DNA of 64,000 bases from an uncultured Campylobacter sp. (GTDB lineage Bacteria > Campylobacterota > Campylobacteria > Campylobacterales > Campylobacteraceae), in the NCBI GenBank assembly GCA_900539255.1, contig UQBJ01000001.1, forward strand, positions 54,994 through 118,993, given 5' to 3'. Positions 62,819 through 64,000 of this stretch are shown in pieces (the first letter of the stretch is position 1; each line of letters opens with the position of its first letter). The translations under genes and the position numbers were made by a program. The notes below the pieces were generated by a model. The model ran no database searches. It had not been told where the DNA came from and saw only the letters and a list, made by a program, of their open reading frames with translations.

Positions 62819-63337
62819 ATGGCTTATAGAACAAGGACATATATTGCAGGGGATTGGACTGGCGATAAAGATGCTATTGATAAGCTATATGAATGGAATA
62901 ACAGTAAGCGTTGGAGTCTTTCATTTACTAATGCACACGATTTGACACAGGCGCGAGATGATAGCCTGAAGTGTAGCATAAAAAAATCTCTCAAAGAAAG
63001 AATGGACGCATCAAAAACATTTGTGCTAATAGTTGGAGATAAAACTAATAATTTAACGGCTGGTAGTTGTCAGTATTGCGATAGCTATAATAGCCATACT
63101 AATTCTTGTGCAAAAAGGTATTCTATTGACTGTAAGAGCTATATTGAATATGAATGCAATGAAGCCGTGAAAGCAGACATTAAAATTGTTGTTTTATATA
63201 ATTCTACAATAGTTTCAAAAGATAAATGCCCAGAAGCAGTTAGAAATACAGGAGCACATATTCCAATGAAATATAAAAATTGTGTTGGTAAAGTTGATTG
63301 GAATTACAATGATATAAAAAAAGCAATGGAAAACTAA
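62819..63337 (+). CDS. thsB: TIR-like protein, ThsB of type II Thoeris-like system
   Basis: 172 residues from MAYRTRTYIAGDWTGDKDAID (ATG at 62819, GGAGGA upstream, 1 nt after thsA). TIR-like alpha/beta: IAGDWTG strand, LKERMDASKTFVLIVGDKTN, and SYIEYECNEAVKADIKIVVLY with the likely catalytic Glu (E112). Cys-rich loop (CQYCDSYNSHTNSC) may bind metal. In Thoeris such a TIR senses phage and makes an ADP-ribose-derived signal. The pair's order, overlap and TM-Macro partner support this. Confidence 0.82.
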   Translation: MAYRTRTYIAGDWTGDKDAIDKLYEWNNSKRWSLSFTNAHDLTQARDDSLKCSIKKSLKERMDASKTFVLIVGDKTNNLTAGSCQYCDSYNSHTNSCAKRYSIDCKSYIEYECNEAVKADIKIVVLYNSTIVSKDKCPEAVRNTGAHIPMKYKNCVGKVDWNYNDIKKAMEN

Positions 63338-63350
63338 TAAAGGTAGCGTG

Positions 63351-64000
63351 ATGAAAAAGACAAATTCTACACTAAATAAACAAACATCCACCGCTAGAAA
63401 TATAGAGCAGTATGCTAAGGATTACACCCACGCAGATAATGATTTTGAGTCCGTTATGGTGCATTTTCGTAGGCAAAAAGTCCTAGAAATTTTGCGTTAT
63501 TATAAGCCCAAAAGCATTTTAGAGATAGGCTGTGGAATGCGCTCGATATTTGATTTTTATTTTGACTATGAGCGGTTTGTGGTGGTTGAGCCAAGTGAGC
63601 TTTTTTGCGCTTCTATCGCAAAATCAAAGCATTATAATCCCAAAATCACCATCATCAAGGATTTTTTGGAAAATCAGCTCACCGCACTTCAAAAAGAGAA
63701 ATTTGACTTTATTATTTTGAGCAGCTTGCTCCACGAAGTGCCAAGTCCGCGTGAATTTTTGCAAGTGGTAGCAAAGCTTTGCGATAAAGATACTATCTTG
63801 CATATCAATGTCCCAAACAACAAAAGCTTTCATTTGCTTTGGGCTTACGAATCAGGCTTGCTAAAACATATCGGTGAGCTTACAAGCACGGCGGTAAAAA
63901 TGCAACAAAATTCAGCATTTGACAAGGATAGTCTAGCACAAATCGTTTTAAATAGCGGATTTGAAATTCTTGCCGATGGCGATAATGCTACGGGGGGGGG
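63351..64000 (+). CDS. SAM-dependent methyltransferase, partial, ending in a G tract
   Basis: At least 216 residues, running off the window. ATG at 63351 with AAAGG nearby, 13 nt after thsB. Class I methyltransferase: ILEIGCGMRSIFDFYF glycine loop, VVEPSELF acidic loop, FIILSSLLHEVPSPREFLQVV. Ends ATGGG inside G>=9 at 63992-64000, so it too is probably phase-variable. Likely methylates a glycan sugar. Confidence 0.8.
   Translation, partial: MKKTNSTLNKQTSTARNIEQYAKDYTHADNDFESVMVHFRRQKVLEILRYYKPKSILEIGCGMRSIFDFYFDYERFVVVEPSELFCASIAKSKHYNPKITIIKDFLENQLTALQKEKFDFIILSSLLHEVPSPREFLQVVAKLCDKDTILHINVPNNKSFHLLWAYESGLLKHIGELTSTAVKMQQNSAFDKDSLAQIVLNSGFEILADGDNATGG
63992..64000 (+). repeat. G tract (>=9) at window end
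   Basis: At least nine Gs in the methyltransferase; the window ends within the tract, so length and phase cannot be judged. Confidence 0.8.

Noticed and set aside
1..64000. tRNA, rRNA, CRISPR arrays or complete insertion sequences
   Set aside because: Reading intergenic regions on both strands showed no tRNA cloverleaf, no regularly spaced direct repeats and no transposase.

Overview
The window reads as chromosome of an epsilonproteobacterium (Campylobacterota), most likely a Campylobacter. Evidence: AT-rich DNA with -10-only TATAAT/TACAAT promoters, a clade-II (Sec-type, cytochrome c-tailed) nitrous oxide reductase cluster of the Wolinella/Campylobacter type, a fused CcsBA cytochrome c synthase, and many homopolymeric G/C tracts and one TC tract placed inside genes, as in Campylobacter and Helicobacter contingency loci. 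No rRNA, tRNA, CRISPR array or insertion sequence was recognised. The species cannot be named from sequence alone.

Layout. 0.1-25.7 kb is mostly housekeeping: gpmI, a YebC/PmpR protein, pyrB, sstT, a large MscS channel, beta-carbonic anhydrase, a thiGH-thiE/tenI operon, rbfA-rimP, rmuC-nnrD-purN, a PhzF protein, and a tlpA-like/ccsBA cytochrome c maturation operon. Into this are set an AT-richer pair (a DnaJ-type zinc-finger membrane protein and a GIY-YIG protein), a polynucleotide kinase-phosphatase-like protein with a degenerate P-loop, and a small exported protein whose leader carries T13 and a GCAA hairpin.

25.7-32.9 kb: a repeat-rich intergenic region, then an autotransporter split by a (TC)9 tract that encodes part of its own signal peptide (currently out of frame), an LptF/G-type permease, and a TolC plus membrane-fusion pair with no inner-membrane pump. 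32.9-41.7 kb (minus strand): a nine-gene nitrous oxide respiration operon nosZ-B-D-G-C1-C2-H-F-Y with a hairpin after nosZ, a dyad at its promoter and a tiny divergent helix-turn-helix-like gene. 42-50.4 kb: rplT/rpmI, then gltB, an HTH (HARE-like) gene and gltD; GltB has a 132-residue low-complexity N-terminal extension before its catalytic cysteine.

50.6-64 kb is an AT-rich surface-glycan island. It encodes QdtA/FdtA-type sugar ketoisomerase cupins, two methyltransferases, an SDR, a MenD-like ThDP enzyme, a sugar epimerase/dehydratase, a polysaccharide pyruvyl transferase and a glycosyltransferase. Six G/C tracts lie in these genes, so the island looks like a combinatorial switch for glycan structure. 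Between them lie accessory modules: a TM-Macro plus TIR pair that fits type II Thoeris anti-phage defence, an overlapping three-gene operon ending in a HEPN-like protein (possibly an undescribed toxin-antitoxin or defence unit), a two-gene membrane-protein cassette, and a fossil segment with degraded pieces of ccsBA and of the MenD-like gene.
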